From Leptolyngbya sp. (GTDB taxonomy: Bacteria > Cyanobacteriota > Cyanobacteriia > Phormidesmidales > Phormidesmidaceae), in NCBI GenBank assembly GCA_003249105.1, contig QBLT01000018.1, positions 1 to 34,795 on the forward strand: DNA of 34,795 bases, in the 5' to 3' direction. The translations under genes were made by a program, and so were the position numbers. Of this stretch, positions 26,332 through 34,708 are shown one piece after another (positions within the stretch are counted from its first letter, which is position 1; the number at the start of each line of letters is the position of its first letter). Below the pieces are notes generated by a model that was given only the letters and a program-made list of their open reading frames with translations, ran no database searches and had not been told where the DNA came from.

Positions 26332-27167
26332 TCAAATAATAATAGAGGGGGCTGCCTCGCCGTATCTCACCCCCACACGATACAACTCGGCCAGGTTATT
26401 TAAGCCGGTGGCCACTTCGAGTGATCGGCCCCAAATTATTGCTCTCGGCGTTGAGCAGCGTTGCGGTAAGCAACCTCAGCATCGGTATAGCGAAATTGGC
26501 GTTCGTAGGCTTGTCCCAAGCTGTTATACAAGCTAGCGATCAGGGGGGAGTCTGGGTCTTGGGCCAGTAGGTCATCAATTTGCTGCTGCACATCGGTAGG
26601 ATTGGCGGTGAGCAGGTTTTGACTCTGGGGCTGCTCTGGACTCTGGCTACCCTCTGGGGCAAGTGCCCAATCTATCGGCTGTAAAAACTCAAACACACCG
26701 CCTCGCCAGCTCCAAAAGTCAGGCGCTTGGTCAGCCAATTGTGTCGCAATGCGCGGTGTCAGCCACAGCACCAGCGGCAGCTTAAACTCCCGCAGCGATT
26801 CCCTCGTCCACTGCAATGAAAAGAGAAAGCGCTCTAGGGCCGATTTGTCTTCGTTTAGGCGCAGCCCTAGCAGCTCATCGGCTCCCAAAACAGTAACTAC
26901 GGCAGCCAGGCTAGTAGACAGCTCAGGCTGTTGCTCCAAGTGTTCTTGCAGACTGCGCTTGAGGCTTGGCTGGGACAGGTCGAGGCAAATGCGGTCGCAC
27001 CTCGTCCCCTTTTCCCGCAGCTCCGCCTCGTAGCTATCAACAATTTCATCGCGATACCTCCAATTATCGCAGATCGCCATCAGCAAATTCAGCCGCCCAT
27101 AGCTTGACTGTATCGACCACACCAACCGGCGCAGCTGATAATGATTTTGGGCTGCATCGTCGTCCAC
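26332..27167 (-). pseudogene. Truncated, frameshifted copy of the TPR-protein gene
   Basis: The intact part (26436-27167, 243 residues) matches the N-terminal domain of the TPR gene at 27457-29106 nearly residue for residue. Examples are QLRRLVWSIQSSYGRLNLL, TVLGADELLGLRLN and APDFWSWRGGVFEF. It stops after the first TPR-like segment. Past its TAA, shifted frames still read GADHS, then VATGLNNLAELYRVGVRYGE, to a TGA at 26332. That is a decayed TPR repeat, so the remaining TPR array was lost. It is a tandem duplicate of the intact gene, with the repeat cluster 27336-27484 between them. The shortened product might still be made. Confidence 0.8.
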
Positions 27168-27335
27168 TAGCTACATCACTACAATCTAGATTTTGTTCGA
27201 TTGAGCAAAGCTAACACGATTAAATACCCTTAAATCACAGCTGACCAAAGCAAAGCCCATCGATATACCCCTGATTGGAAGGGGCAAATCGCTAAGCACT
27301 TGATATGTCTAGCTTTCAGCCGTCTCTGCACGATT

Positions 27336-27484
27336 GGACAAGATATCCTAGAAAACTGCACGATTGGACAAAATATCCTAGAAACAAGGGAGAATAGGGC
27401 TTTGAGGTTCAACGAGAGATCAGGGCTTTCGGCGATCGCTTTGGACAAAATATGCCTTACTCGTCGGACAAATTATCCTCGAAG
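27336..27484. repeat. TnsB-site-like repeats, right cluster (four direct copies)
   Basis: All four copies are plus-oriented. Copy D (27336-27354) reads ggacaagatatcctagaaa. Copy E (27366-27384) reads ggacaaaatatcctagaaa. Copy F (27443-27460) reads ggacaaaatatgccttac. Copy G (27466-27484) reads ggacaaattatcctcgaag. D and E are part of a 30-bp tandem repeat that includes tgcacgatt before each site. They share the GGACAAAATAT-CTAGAAA core with the repeats at 3348-3415. Copy G lies inside the 3' end of the TPR gene and F spans its stop codon. Three sites on one side and four on the other recalls Tn7, but the orientation does not fit a simple pair of inverted ends. Confidence 0.65.
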
Positions 27485-29106
27485 TCACAGATTTTCTGGG
27501 TCATAGGGTGGTCAGAGAGTTGATCGGCTTGTCCGGCCTCTAGGGCGGCCTGTATCAAGTCATTGAAGTTGTTGTAGCCAGTTTTGTTGTAAGGGTGATT
27601 TTCAGGTAATGTTTTCGCAAAAATAGAAAGTGCGCGTAGATAGAGGGGTTCTGCTTCGTCATACCGCCCCGTCGAGTAGTACAACCCAGCTAGATTATTC
27701 AGGCTAGTAGCAACGTCAGGATGATCAGTTCCCAACCGCTGTTCTCGAATGGTAAGTGCTCGCAGATAGAGGGGTTCTGCTTCGCCATACCGCCCCATTA
27801 AGTCGTATAGCCCGGCCAGATTATTTAGGCTGCTGGCTAATGAGGGATGGCCAGTTCCCAGCAGCTGTTCATAGATAGCGATCGCTCTTTTGTAGAGAGG
27901 TTCTGCTTCTTCATAGCGTCCCATCGACTCGTACAACCTAGCAAGATTGTTCAGGCTAGTAGCAACGTCAGGATGATCTTTCCCATAAGCTTGTTCATCA
28001 ATGGCAAGTGATCGCTCATAAAGGGGTTCTGCTTCTTCATAGCGTCCCATGACACGGTACAGGCCAGCCAGATTATTCAGGCTAGTAGCTACAGAAGGAT
28101 AGTCGGCTCCCAGACGCTGTTCTTTAATAGCGAGTGATCGCTCGTAAAGAGGCTCCGCTTCCCCATAGCGTCCCATCGACTCGTACAGTAAGGCCAGATT
28201 ATTCAAGCTAGTGGCTACATAGGGGTGGTTAGCCCCTAGCTGTTGTTTGTATATAGCGAGCGATCGCTCGTAGAGGGATTCTGCTTCTTCATAGCGTTCC
28301 ATCAACTTGTACAGCAAAGCTAGATCATTCAAGCTAGCGGCCACATCGGGGTGGTCGGCTCCTAACTGATGCCCTCGGTGGAGAAGGGCATTTCGGTAAG
28401 CAACCTCGGCCTCAGCATAGCGAATTTTGTCTTGGAGGGCTTTGCCTAGTTCGTTGTACAAGCTACCTAAAAGAGGCGAGTCTGGGTCGTGGGCCAGCAA
28501 CTCATCAATCTGCTGCTGTAAATCGGCGGGGTCGGCAGCAGGTTGCTTAGGGATCTGCTCTAGATTCTGGCCCTGACTACGCTCTGGCTCAAACGCCCAG
28601 GCGATCGGCTGCGAAAACTCAAATACGCCCCCCCGCCAACTCCAAAAATCGGGCGCTTGGTCTGCCAACTGTGCCGCAATACGCGGCGTCAGCCACAGCA
28701 CCAGCGGCAGATGAAAATCCCGCAGCGATTCCCGCGTCCACTGCAACGAAAACAAAAACTGCTCCAAGGCCGATCGCTCTTGGTTCAGGCGCAGCCCCAG
28801 CAGCTCATCGGCCCCCAAAATAGTTACTACCGCAGCGGCGCTAGTCGCCAACTCCGGCTCTTGCTCTACATGCTCTTGCAGACTTTGCTTCAGGCTGGGC
28901 TGGCGCAGGTCAAGGCGAATGCGATCGCACCTCGTCCCCTTTTCCCGCAGCTCTGCCTCGTAGGTGTCAATAATCTCATCGCGATACTTCCAGTTATCGC
29001 AGATCGCCACCAGCAAATTTAGCCGCCCATAGCTCGACTGTATCGACCACACCAACCGACGCAGCTGATGATGATTTTCGGCAGCAACATCATCCACAAG
29101 ATCCAT
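27457..29106 (-). CDS. TPR protein with an N-terminal NTPase-like domain
   Basis: The 549-residue protein has an N-terminal ~200-residue domain resembling a P-loop-less NTPase module (LNLLVAICDNWKYRDEII, TILGADELL, PLVLWLTPRIA). Six TPR repeats of 41-42 residues follow (bases 27616-28368), each with the core VATSLNNLAGLYxxxGRYEEAEPLY. Such kinesin-light-chain-type TPRs are protein-binding. The start is ATG 29106, overlapping the stop of the upstream NTPase gene (TGATG), so the two are translationally coupled. The last residues (EDNLSDE) are encoded within the TnsB-like repeats, so the original C-terminus may have been replaced. Architecture (NTPase plus TPR) recalls signalling or conflict systems; function unknown. 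Confidence 0.82.
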   Translation of the reverse strand: MDLVDDVAAENHHQLRRLVWSIQSSYGRLNLLVAICDNWKYRDEIIDTYEAELREKGTRCDRIRLDLRQPSLKQSLQEHVEQEPELATSAAAVVTILGADELLGLRLNQERSALEQFLFSLQWTRESLRDFHLPLVLWLTPRIAAQLADQAPDFWSWRGGVFEFSQPIAWAFEPERSQGQNLEQIPKQPAADPADLQQQIDELLAHDPDSPLLGSLYNELGKALQDKIRYAEAEVAYRNALLHRGHQLGADHPDVAASLNDLALLYKLMERYEEAESLYERSLAIYKQQLGANHPYVATSLNNLALLYESMGRYGEAEPLYERSLAIKEQRLGADYPSVATSLNNLAGLYRVMGRYEEAEPLYERSLAIDEQAYGKDHPDVATSLNNLARLYESMGRYEEAEPLYKRAIAIYEQLLGTGHPSLASSLNNLAGLYDLMGRYGEAEPLYLRALTIREQRLGTDHPDVATSLNNLAGLYYSTGRYDEAEPLYLRALSIFAKTLPENHPYNKTGYNNFNDLIQAALEAGQADQLSDHPMTQKICDFEDNLSDE

Positions 29107-29321
29107 CACTCAATCAAGTTCTTTTGCTTCAGCAAATCCACCACAATCGGATGCACGTCATACCACAGCGCATCGTTTTCATATTCCAACACCATCAGGC
29201 CGTGGAGCAGTTTTACAAAACCTTTGCTGCTGGCATCGGAGGTTTCAGCAGTTTTATACACCCCCACCAAAAGATCATACAAATCGCTGCCAATCTGCCG
29301 GGCAAAGTCGTGACGCAAATT
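29106..29321 (-). pseudogene. C-terminal part of the NTPase cut off by an in-frame TGA
   Basis: Immediately after the TGA at 29322-29324 the same frame stays open for 71 codons, starting NLRHDFARQIGSDLYDLL. It includes LLHGLMVLEYENDALWYDVH and ends at the TGA that overlaps the TPR start. It has no ATG, only a TTG at 29318. The stop reads CTG-TGA-AAT, and a single C-to-T change from CGA (Arg) would explain it. Best read as the severed end of the NTPase, though restart or readthrough is possible. Confidence 0.75.
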
Positions 29322-30392
29322 TCACAGCGCTACCGTCAAAATCTCATCGTTAATTTTAACGCTGTCGCTGTCGGGCTCAATTTCGAGCTGCACCATACAC
29401 TCCGTGCAGCATTCGCGGGCAATGCGCACCAGTTCTCGCATTACGCCCCCGCTTTTTAGCACTATCTGCCGGGCCGTCTGCGGATCGACTAGCTCGTTGG
29501 GCAGCCGCTTAGCCAGCACCGTCAAAAAAACATCGAAATTTTTGGCAACTGGCTCTGCATCAGGTTTGTGGCAGTCTACCTTGGCAAAAAACTTCGCCAC
29601 CGGAAACAGGTGCGGCCGCACAATGCCCTCAGAATTGAGCGCCCCCATCACCTGCGGCTCTTGCACCGCCGAGACTGGAATGGTGAACACCACCCGAAAC
29701 TGGGGTGAAAACAGCGACTTAATATTATTGCGATAGATATCTTCGACCAGGGGCAAATCCAGCTTATCCAGGTCGTCAATAATGACTAAAATTGGCTTTT
29801 TAGTGGCCGTTTGAATCGCCGCCGCCAGGCGATCGCACTTGCCCACCAGGTCAGAAATCCGCTTTTCAAACGTCTTCTCTAGCTCATCGCGAAAGCTCTT
29901 TTCTTGCTGAAGTTTGGCCGTCACCACATTGATGTCTGCCCCCAGCGCCATTTCCCCTGAGGTGGCCTGGCTTGAGGTTTGGGTACGCACCGTTGTATTG
30001 CAACCCAGCAGCGATTGTTTAATATCTTCCGCCACCGGAATGCTGCGTTTAGTGGCCTGGCTTAGCAGCTTGAGCGCGATCGCGTAGAGAATATTGACGT
30101 GGGTAATGCCGCTCATCTCAATCAAATCTGCGATCGAGAAAAACACCACCGAATGGTTGGGCTGCATCTCAATCGCTAGGCGCTTTAGCAGCGTAGACTT
30201 GCCGCAGCCCCGATGGCCCGCAAAAATAAACTTGCCGTTTTTAACCGACGCCTCAATCTCGCGCTTGAGCCGCACCATCACCGGCAGGCCATAGTCTACG
30301 CGAAACTGCTCAATGGTTTTTGATTCCACCAGGGGGAACAGGTCTAAATCTTTGTAGGCCTGCTGAAATCGCTCTAAAAGTGCCTGATCCAT
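29322..30392 (-). CDS. P-loop NTPase (KAP/AAA-like), shortened by an in-frame stop
   Basis: The 356-residue product starts at ATG 30392 (MDQALLERFQ). An open frame continues upstream to 30587 but without coding character. Walker A is GHRGCGKST at 59-67, Walker B is ILVIIDDLDKLD near 200, and VVFTIPVSA follows as a sensor-like strand. The pattern suits KAP/STAND-like ATPases. The frame ends at TGA 29322-29324, but the 71 codons after it continue the same protein. The full form would be 428 residues. It forms an operon with the TPR protein. Whether the truncation kills function is unknown; a sequencing error is a real alternative. Confidence 0.78.
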   Translation of the reverse strand: MDQALLERFQQAYKDLDLFPLVESKTIEQFRVDYGLPVMVRLKREIEASVKNGKFIFAGHRGCGKSTLLKRLAIEMQPNHSVVFFSIADLIEMSGITHVNILYAIALKLLSQATKRSIPVAEDIKQSLLGCNTTVRTQTSSQATSGEMALGADINVVTAKLQQEKSFRDELEKTFEKRISDLVGKCDRLAAAIQTATKKPILVIIDDLDKLDLPLVEDIYRNNIKSLFSPQFRVVFTIPVSAVQEPQVMGALNSEGIVRPHLFPVAKFFAKVDCHKPDAEPVAKNFDVFLTVLAKRLPNELVDPQTARQIVLKSGGVMRELVRIARECCTECMVQLEIEPDSDSVKINDEILTVAL

Positions 30393-30448
30393 ACCACCTG
30401 ACACTGACGAAACCCCTCCATAGTACCGCCTTAGCCCAAGACCAACTA

Positions 30449-30500
30449 AAGCTCTGGGGTTCAACGAAGAATGTAGGGCTTTTAGCGATTGCATTAGACA
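30449..30500. repeat. Degenerate second copy of the 27396-27447 sequence
   Basis: About 52 bp align at roughly 75-80 % by eye with 27396-27447. Shared strings include ggttcaacga, agggcttt, gcgat and a terminal gaca. Both copies lie upstream of minus-strand genes (the NTPase and the truncated TPR copy). The end corresponds to repeat copy F but is degraded here (ttagacagcaaggc). It may be a decayed transposon-end copy or a shared promoter segment. Confidence 0.5.
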
Positions 30501-30630
30501 GCAAGGCTTGACGTAGACAGCCTCCACTACGGAATGGTCAACATCTACCCTTCTAGGCACGGCTGAGGAAGCAGAACGGTGCGCCACCCTTTGACCCTCT
30601 CAAGACAAGACTCGTCCTTCTCTTTTTTGG

Positions 30631-30662
30631 TCTTCTGGAGACTTGTTCGAGTCTCAAGAAGA
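30631..30662 (-). terminator. Candidate hairpin downstream of the GGDEF/EAL gene
   Basis: tcttctggagact and agtctcaagaaga form 13-bp arms with one mismatch around the 6-base loop tgttcg, 28 bp past the stop codon. A run of T lies on the plus-strand upstream side rather than after the hairpin on the minus strand, so it is not a classical intrinsic terminator. It may stabilise the mRNA end instead. Confidence 0.35.
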
Positions 30663-30689
30663 GACAGCTGCTCGCGGTTTGAACGTTGC

Positions 30690-33600
30690 CTATCCAGGCT
30701 GCAAACTGGCGTCATGGCTCTGAGGGCAGCAGCGGTTCCAGGCTTTTGGCACCACCTCTGGCCTCAGCGGTCGGCTAAAGAGATAGCCCTGGGCTTCGTG
30801 GCAGCCCTTGAGTTTCAGGAAAGTCACCTGGGCTTCCTCCTCGACACCCTCGGCAATAATAGTCATGCCCAGGGCTTGTCCTAGGGCGATTACCGCTGCG
30901 GCGATCGCCATGTCGTTGGCATCGTGGGGAATATCGCAGACAAAGGACTTGTCGATTTTGAGCTTGTCGATGGGCAGCAGCTTCAGGTAGCTCAGCGACG
31001 AATAGCCCGTACCAAAATCATCGATCGCAATTTGAATGCCCAGCCGCCGCAGCTGTTTCAGCTGCTGAATTTTGGCCTCAGTGCGCTGCATTACCAGGCG
31101 TTCGGTCACCTCTAGCTCCAGGTGTTGGGGGGGCAACCCGCTTTTGCGCAGCACATCCTCAACCACCTGGACGAAATTTTCGTGGTTGAGCTGCGAGGCC
31201 GCCACATTGACGGCAATGCGGCCAAAGTCGAGCCCCTGGTCGAGCCAGGTCTTGGCCTGGCAGCAGGCCGACTGCAGCACCCAGGTGCCGATTTCGTGAA
31301 TCAGGCCGCTTTGCTCCGCGATGGGGATAAAGTGGGCGGGGGAGATCTCCCCCAGCTCTGGATGTTGCCAGCGCAACAGCACCTCTAGCCCCACCCACCG
31401 CTGTGTCTGGAGGTTGATTTGGGGCTGATATACCAGGTGCAGCTGCTCCTGCTGGAGGGCTTTGCGCAGGGCATTGCCAAACAAGACATGCTCAAAGGCC
31501 GTGGCGGTCATTTCTTCGGCATAGAATCGGTAGGTGTTGCGGCCTTCCTCCTTAGCTTCGTACATGGCCGTGTCGGCGTAGCGCAACAGCGTCGCCGCTT
31601 CGCTGGCGTCGTCGGGAAACAGACTGATGCCAATGCTAGAGGTCATATGCACGGTCTGCCCTTCGAGTTTAAAGGGCGCTTCAAACACCGTCATCAGTCG
31701 AGCAATCGCGGCACCAATGTGGGCAATGTCTTTAACATCTTCGAGCACGATGACAAACTCATCGCCACTGATGCGAGCGATGCAGTCGTTGGCCCGCAGG
31801 ACCTGGCGCAGGCGATCGCCCAGCTGCTGGAGCAAACTGTCCCCAGCGCGATGGCCCAGGCTGTCGTTGATGTGCTTGAAGCGATCGAGATCGACAAACA
31901 ATACCGCTAGCCTAGTCTTTTGCCGAATGGCCTGCTGAATACTTTGCTCCAGGTGGACGTTGAGCCACAGCCGGTTGGGCAACCCGGTGAGCGGGTCGTG
32001 GTGGGCCAGGTGGTGCAGTCGCTCTTCAGACTGTTGCAGGGCGGCCAGGCTGCGGGAGAGTTCGGCAGTACGCTCGGCCACCCGCACTTCCAGGGTTTCG
32101 TTGTAGCGTTGCAGGGCCGCTTCCGCTCGCGCCCGCTCCAGACGCGGAAAAATTTGATTGGCCAGTTCACTCACCAGATCGATTTCGTCGGCGCGCCACT
32201 GGCGAGGGGTGGCATTGTAGATGGCCAGCAGCGATCGCAGTTGCCCATCTTGATGAAACGACACGGTGCAGAAGGCCTGAATGTTGAGGCTGGCGTAGCT
32301 GGCAGCATTGGTGCGCGGATCGATCTCCGTATCGCAGACCACGAAGGGTTTACCGTCGTGGGTATCGCGCAAAAAGTCGGGGGTCAAAAAGTCGGAGAGA
32401 CGATACACCCCAGTTAGGGGTATGCCATCCCCTAGGTGCCAGTCGCAGGTGATAGTTGCTTCCTGGGCGACGTGATCGAGCACAACAAAGGCGCAGGCAG
32501 ATAGCTGTAGGTAGGCTCCCAATTTTGCCCCGATGGTTTGCATGATTTCATTCGCGGTGGTCAGGCGCGACAGATCGACCGTGACTTCGGCCAAAAAAAC
32601 CGTATTTGCCTCGTGGCGCTTGCGATCGCTAATATCTCGGCAAATGCAGAGCTGCAAAAACTCATTGTCTGTATCGACCGCACTGACGGTAATCTCAACG
32701 TCGTAGGTAGAGCCATCCCGGCGGCGATGGACGGTTTCAAAGGTGCAGCCCACGAACTGTCGCGAGGCCACAATGTGGCTGAGCTCTGCCGGGCTCCATT
32801 TGGCATCCCAGTCAGAGACATGGAGCGTTAGCGTCTCCTCTAGGGTGCGTCCCAGCATGCGAGCGTAGCTTTCGTTGGCTTCGACCACGTTGCCCTGCCG
32901 ACTCAACACCACAATGCCGTCGGAGGAGCCGTCTAGGAGCGCCTTGCGGCGGTTGAGTTCCCGCGTCAGTTTTTCTTGGGCCTGTTTGCGATCGGTGATA
33001 TTAGTAAAGAGCACGGCAACGATGCCACTCCCTGCGCCGCCGTAGCGAAACGCCGAGGTCTCAAACCACTGCTCGCCCAGCCCCTCAACCACATGCTCTA
33101 ACCGCACCGGCTCGCCGGTCATGGCGACCTGGCCATACTGGTCGAGCCAAAACTGCTCGAAGTTGGGCACCAGCTCACGAATGCGTTTGCCCGCCATGGG
33201 CTGCCCCGCATGGTGCACAAAGGCGGGGTTGGTTTCTAAATATAGAAAATCGACCGCCTGGCCCTGCTCGTCAAAGATTATCTCGATCAGACAAAAGGCC
33301 TGATCAATGTTTTGGAACAGGGTGCGATATTTTTCTTCTGACTGGTGCAGGGCCGCCTCTGCCCTGGCTCGCTCGACCGCCGCCCAGGTGCGTTCAGCGG
33401 TTTCTTCCGCCAGTTTCACCTCCGCCTGGGTCCAGGTGCGGGGCGTTGTGGAATGGACCGCCAAACCGGCAACAAAATTGCCGGCTTTGACCAACGGGAT
33501 GCCCACGTGAGCGACAACTTGAACCGATGCGTAGGTAGCTCGCTCGGCGGGCGAGAGCTGGAGGTCATGGCGGACATCGGCCACAACCACCGAGCGACCG

Positions 33601-34277
33601 GCACAGAACTCGACAAAGATGGCCAGGCCAAACCCGGTGACAGGGTAACAGCCCGCAATGGTGTCAATGCCGCTGACGTAGTCCCGTTCGACACAGTACA
33701 GGTCATCTCGGCACTCAAAGTACAGGGTGCGGCTGGCGTTGAGATATTCGCCCAAAATGCGGCTGGCCGTGACTTGAATTTCGATGGGGTCAGCCAGCGA
33801 TCGCAGCGCATCAGACAGCCTCACCTGAAAGGCATCCAGTTCAGCGCTTCGGTGCAGCATGGGTTTAAGCTCTAGAGCCTGATGTAGGCGAGTGGGGGTA
33901 ATTTGCCCTGACACCCAGTAGTCGGTCGCCCCTGCCTTAAAGGCCTGCGCTGCTGCGTCAGCATCGCTGGGGCCGATCGCTATGATGGGCGGGCAGCGAT
34001 CGCTGAGCTGGGTTTTAAGCTGCTTGAGGCAATCAAATCCTCGCGGATCAGGCTGGTCAACGGCTAAAAAAATGAGCCGAAGGTTGTGGGCGTGGCACAG
34101 CTCTAAAATCGGCCCGTCGTAGCCCACCCCCAGCACTGGCCCCAAACCCTGGTCAGCCCGCTCTAGCAGGTGCTGGAATGAACTTGCAGTTACATCTGCA
34201 TCATTGATGACTAAAACAGTGCAGTCGGAGGGTGGCATAGAGGCATCGCCGGGGGCAAGGATCGGGGTTGGCGGCAT
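30690..34277 (-). CDS. Diguanylate cyclase/phosphodiesterase sensor: pseudo-receiver, GAF, PAS, PAS, GAF, GGDEF, EAL
   Basis: The 1195-residue protein is predicted to make and/or break cyclic di-GMP. Domains in order, approximate positions: receiver-like 20-140, GAF 150-310, PAS 318-440, PAS 445-560, GAF 565-720, a coiled linker, GGDEF 770-930, EAL 945-1190. The receiver has lost its phospho-accepting Asp (LIFLAVDQPDPRG) and the conserved Lys, so it is probably a non-phosphorylated interaction domain. The cyclase site is SGDEF near 837, with a product-inhibition site RxxD (RAND) exactly five residues before it. The phosphodiesterase has EVLLRW for EAL, and DDFGTGYSSLSYL and KIDKSF are intact. 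No membrane segment is apparent, so it is probably cytosolic. It is unrelated to the defence genes. ATG 34238 is an alternative start. Confidence 0.92.
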   Translation of the reverse strand: MPPTPILAPGDASMPPSDCTVLVINDADVTASSFQHLLERADQGLGPVLGVGYDGPILELCHAHNLRLIFLAVDQPDPRGFDCLKQLKTQLSDRCPPIIAIGPSDADAAAQAFKAGATDYWVSGQITPTRLHQALELKPMLHRSAELDAFQVRLSDALRSLADPIEIQVTASRILGEYLNASRTLYFECRDDLYCVERDYVSGIDTIAGCYPVTGFGLAIFVEFCAGRSVVVADVRHDLQLSPAERATYASVQVVAHVGIPLVKAGNFVAGLAVHSTTPRTWTQAEVKLAEETAERTWAAVERARAEAALHQSEEKYRTLFQNIDQAFCLIEIIFDEQGQAVDFLYLETNPAFVHHAGQPMAGKRIRELVPNFEQFWLDQYGQVAMTGEPVRLEHVVEGLGEQWFETSAFRYGGAGSGIVAVLFTNITDRKQAQEKLTRELNRRKALLDGSSDGIVVLSRQGNVVEANESYARMLGRTLEETLTLHVSDWDAKWSPAELSHIVASRQFVGCTFETVHRRRDGSTYDVEITVSAVDTDNEFLQLCICRDISDRKRHEANTVFLAEVTVDLSRLTTANEIMQTIGAKLGAYLQLSACAFVVLDHVAQEATITCDWHLGDGIPLTGVYRLSDFLTPDFLRDTHDGKPFVVCDTEIDPRTNAASYASLNIQAFCTVSFHQDGQLRSLLAIYNATPRQWRADEIDLVSELANQIFPRLERARAEAALQRYNETLEVRVAERTAELSRSLAALQQSEERLHHLAHHDPLTGLPNRLWLNVHLEQSIQQAIRQKTRLAVLFVDLDRFKHINDSLGHRAGDSLLQQLGDRLRQVLRANDCIARISGDEFVIVLEDVKDIAHIGAAIARLMTVFEAPFKLEGQTVHMTSSIGISLFPDDASEAATLLRYADTAMYEAKEEGRNTYRFYAEEMTATAFEHVLFGNALRKALQQEQLHLVYQPQINLQTQRWVGLEVLLRWQHPELGEISPAHFIPIAEQSGLIHEIGTWVLQSACCQAKTWLDQGLDFGRIAVNVAASQLNHENFVQVVEDVLRKSGLPPQHLELEVTERLVMQRTEAKIQQLKQLRRLGIQIAIDDFGTGYSSLSYLKLLPIDKLKIDKSFVCDIPHDANDMAIAAAVIALGQALGMTIIAEGVEEEAQVTFLKLKGCHEAQGYLFSRPLRPEVVPKAWNRCCPQSHDASLQPG

Positions 34278-34708
34278 GGGGGAGGTGAGGCTGTCATGAC
34301 CAAGGGCGCAGCATTAGAGAGCATTAGAGCGTATGTCCCATTTTGCCCAGGTGAAACTCCCTAAATACTCCAGATCTGCTTTTGAACACAGATATTCAAA
34401 CTCCGGGTTCGCGCGGATTAGCCCAGGGGCTATTTCCTCAGCTGCCCTTTAGCTTGCCAGTTGGCCAGCGCCCCAGTGACGTATCATCACGGGAACAACA
34501 CTTTCTATAAAATTGCCGATTTTGCTAAATTAGCGTTTAAATTGCCAGCGATCGCCTCCTCCCTAGCCCTTTCCCGCAGGGTTGGGGGGTGGGAGGGATC
34601 GAGATCGAGGCATATCACCCAGATCCAGTTGTGTATCAGCGGCAGAGAGGGAACAAGCGGTGGAAATTGGCGTGATAATGAAGCCTAGTTACCCACCAAG
34701 GCAAGCCT
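34278..34708. other. Intergenic region right of the GGDEF/EAL gene
   Basis: This holds the promoter area of the minus-strand GGDEF/EAL gene and, probably, of a plus-strand gene starting at 34709. A HIP1 site lies near 34549. Short frames here have no coding character. No RNA gene was recognised. Confidence 0.45.

Noticed and set aside
27616-28368. Regular ~126-bp DNA repeats that might suggest an array
   Set aside because: They are in frame and encode 41-42-residue TPR units; no spacer-like variable segments.
30393-30587. 65-residue N-terminal extension of the NTPase
   Set aside because: Composition is unlike the rest, and ATG 30392 begins the conserved domain. The extension also covers the duplicated 52-bp non-coding segment.
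34461-34688. 75-codon plus-strand frame near the right edge
   Set aside because: No coding character; it overlaps a likely promoter region and other chance frames.
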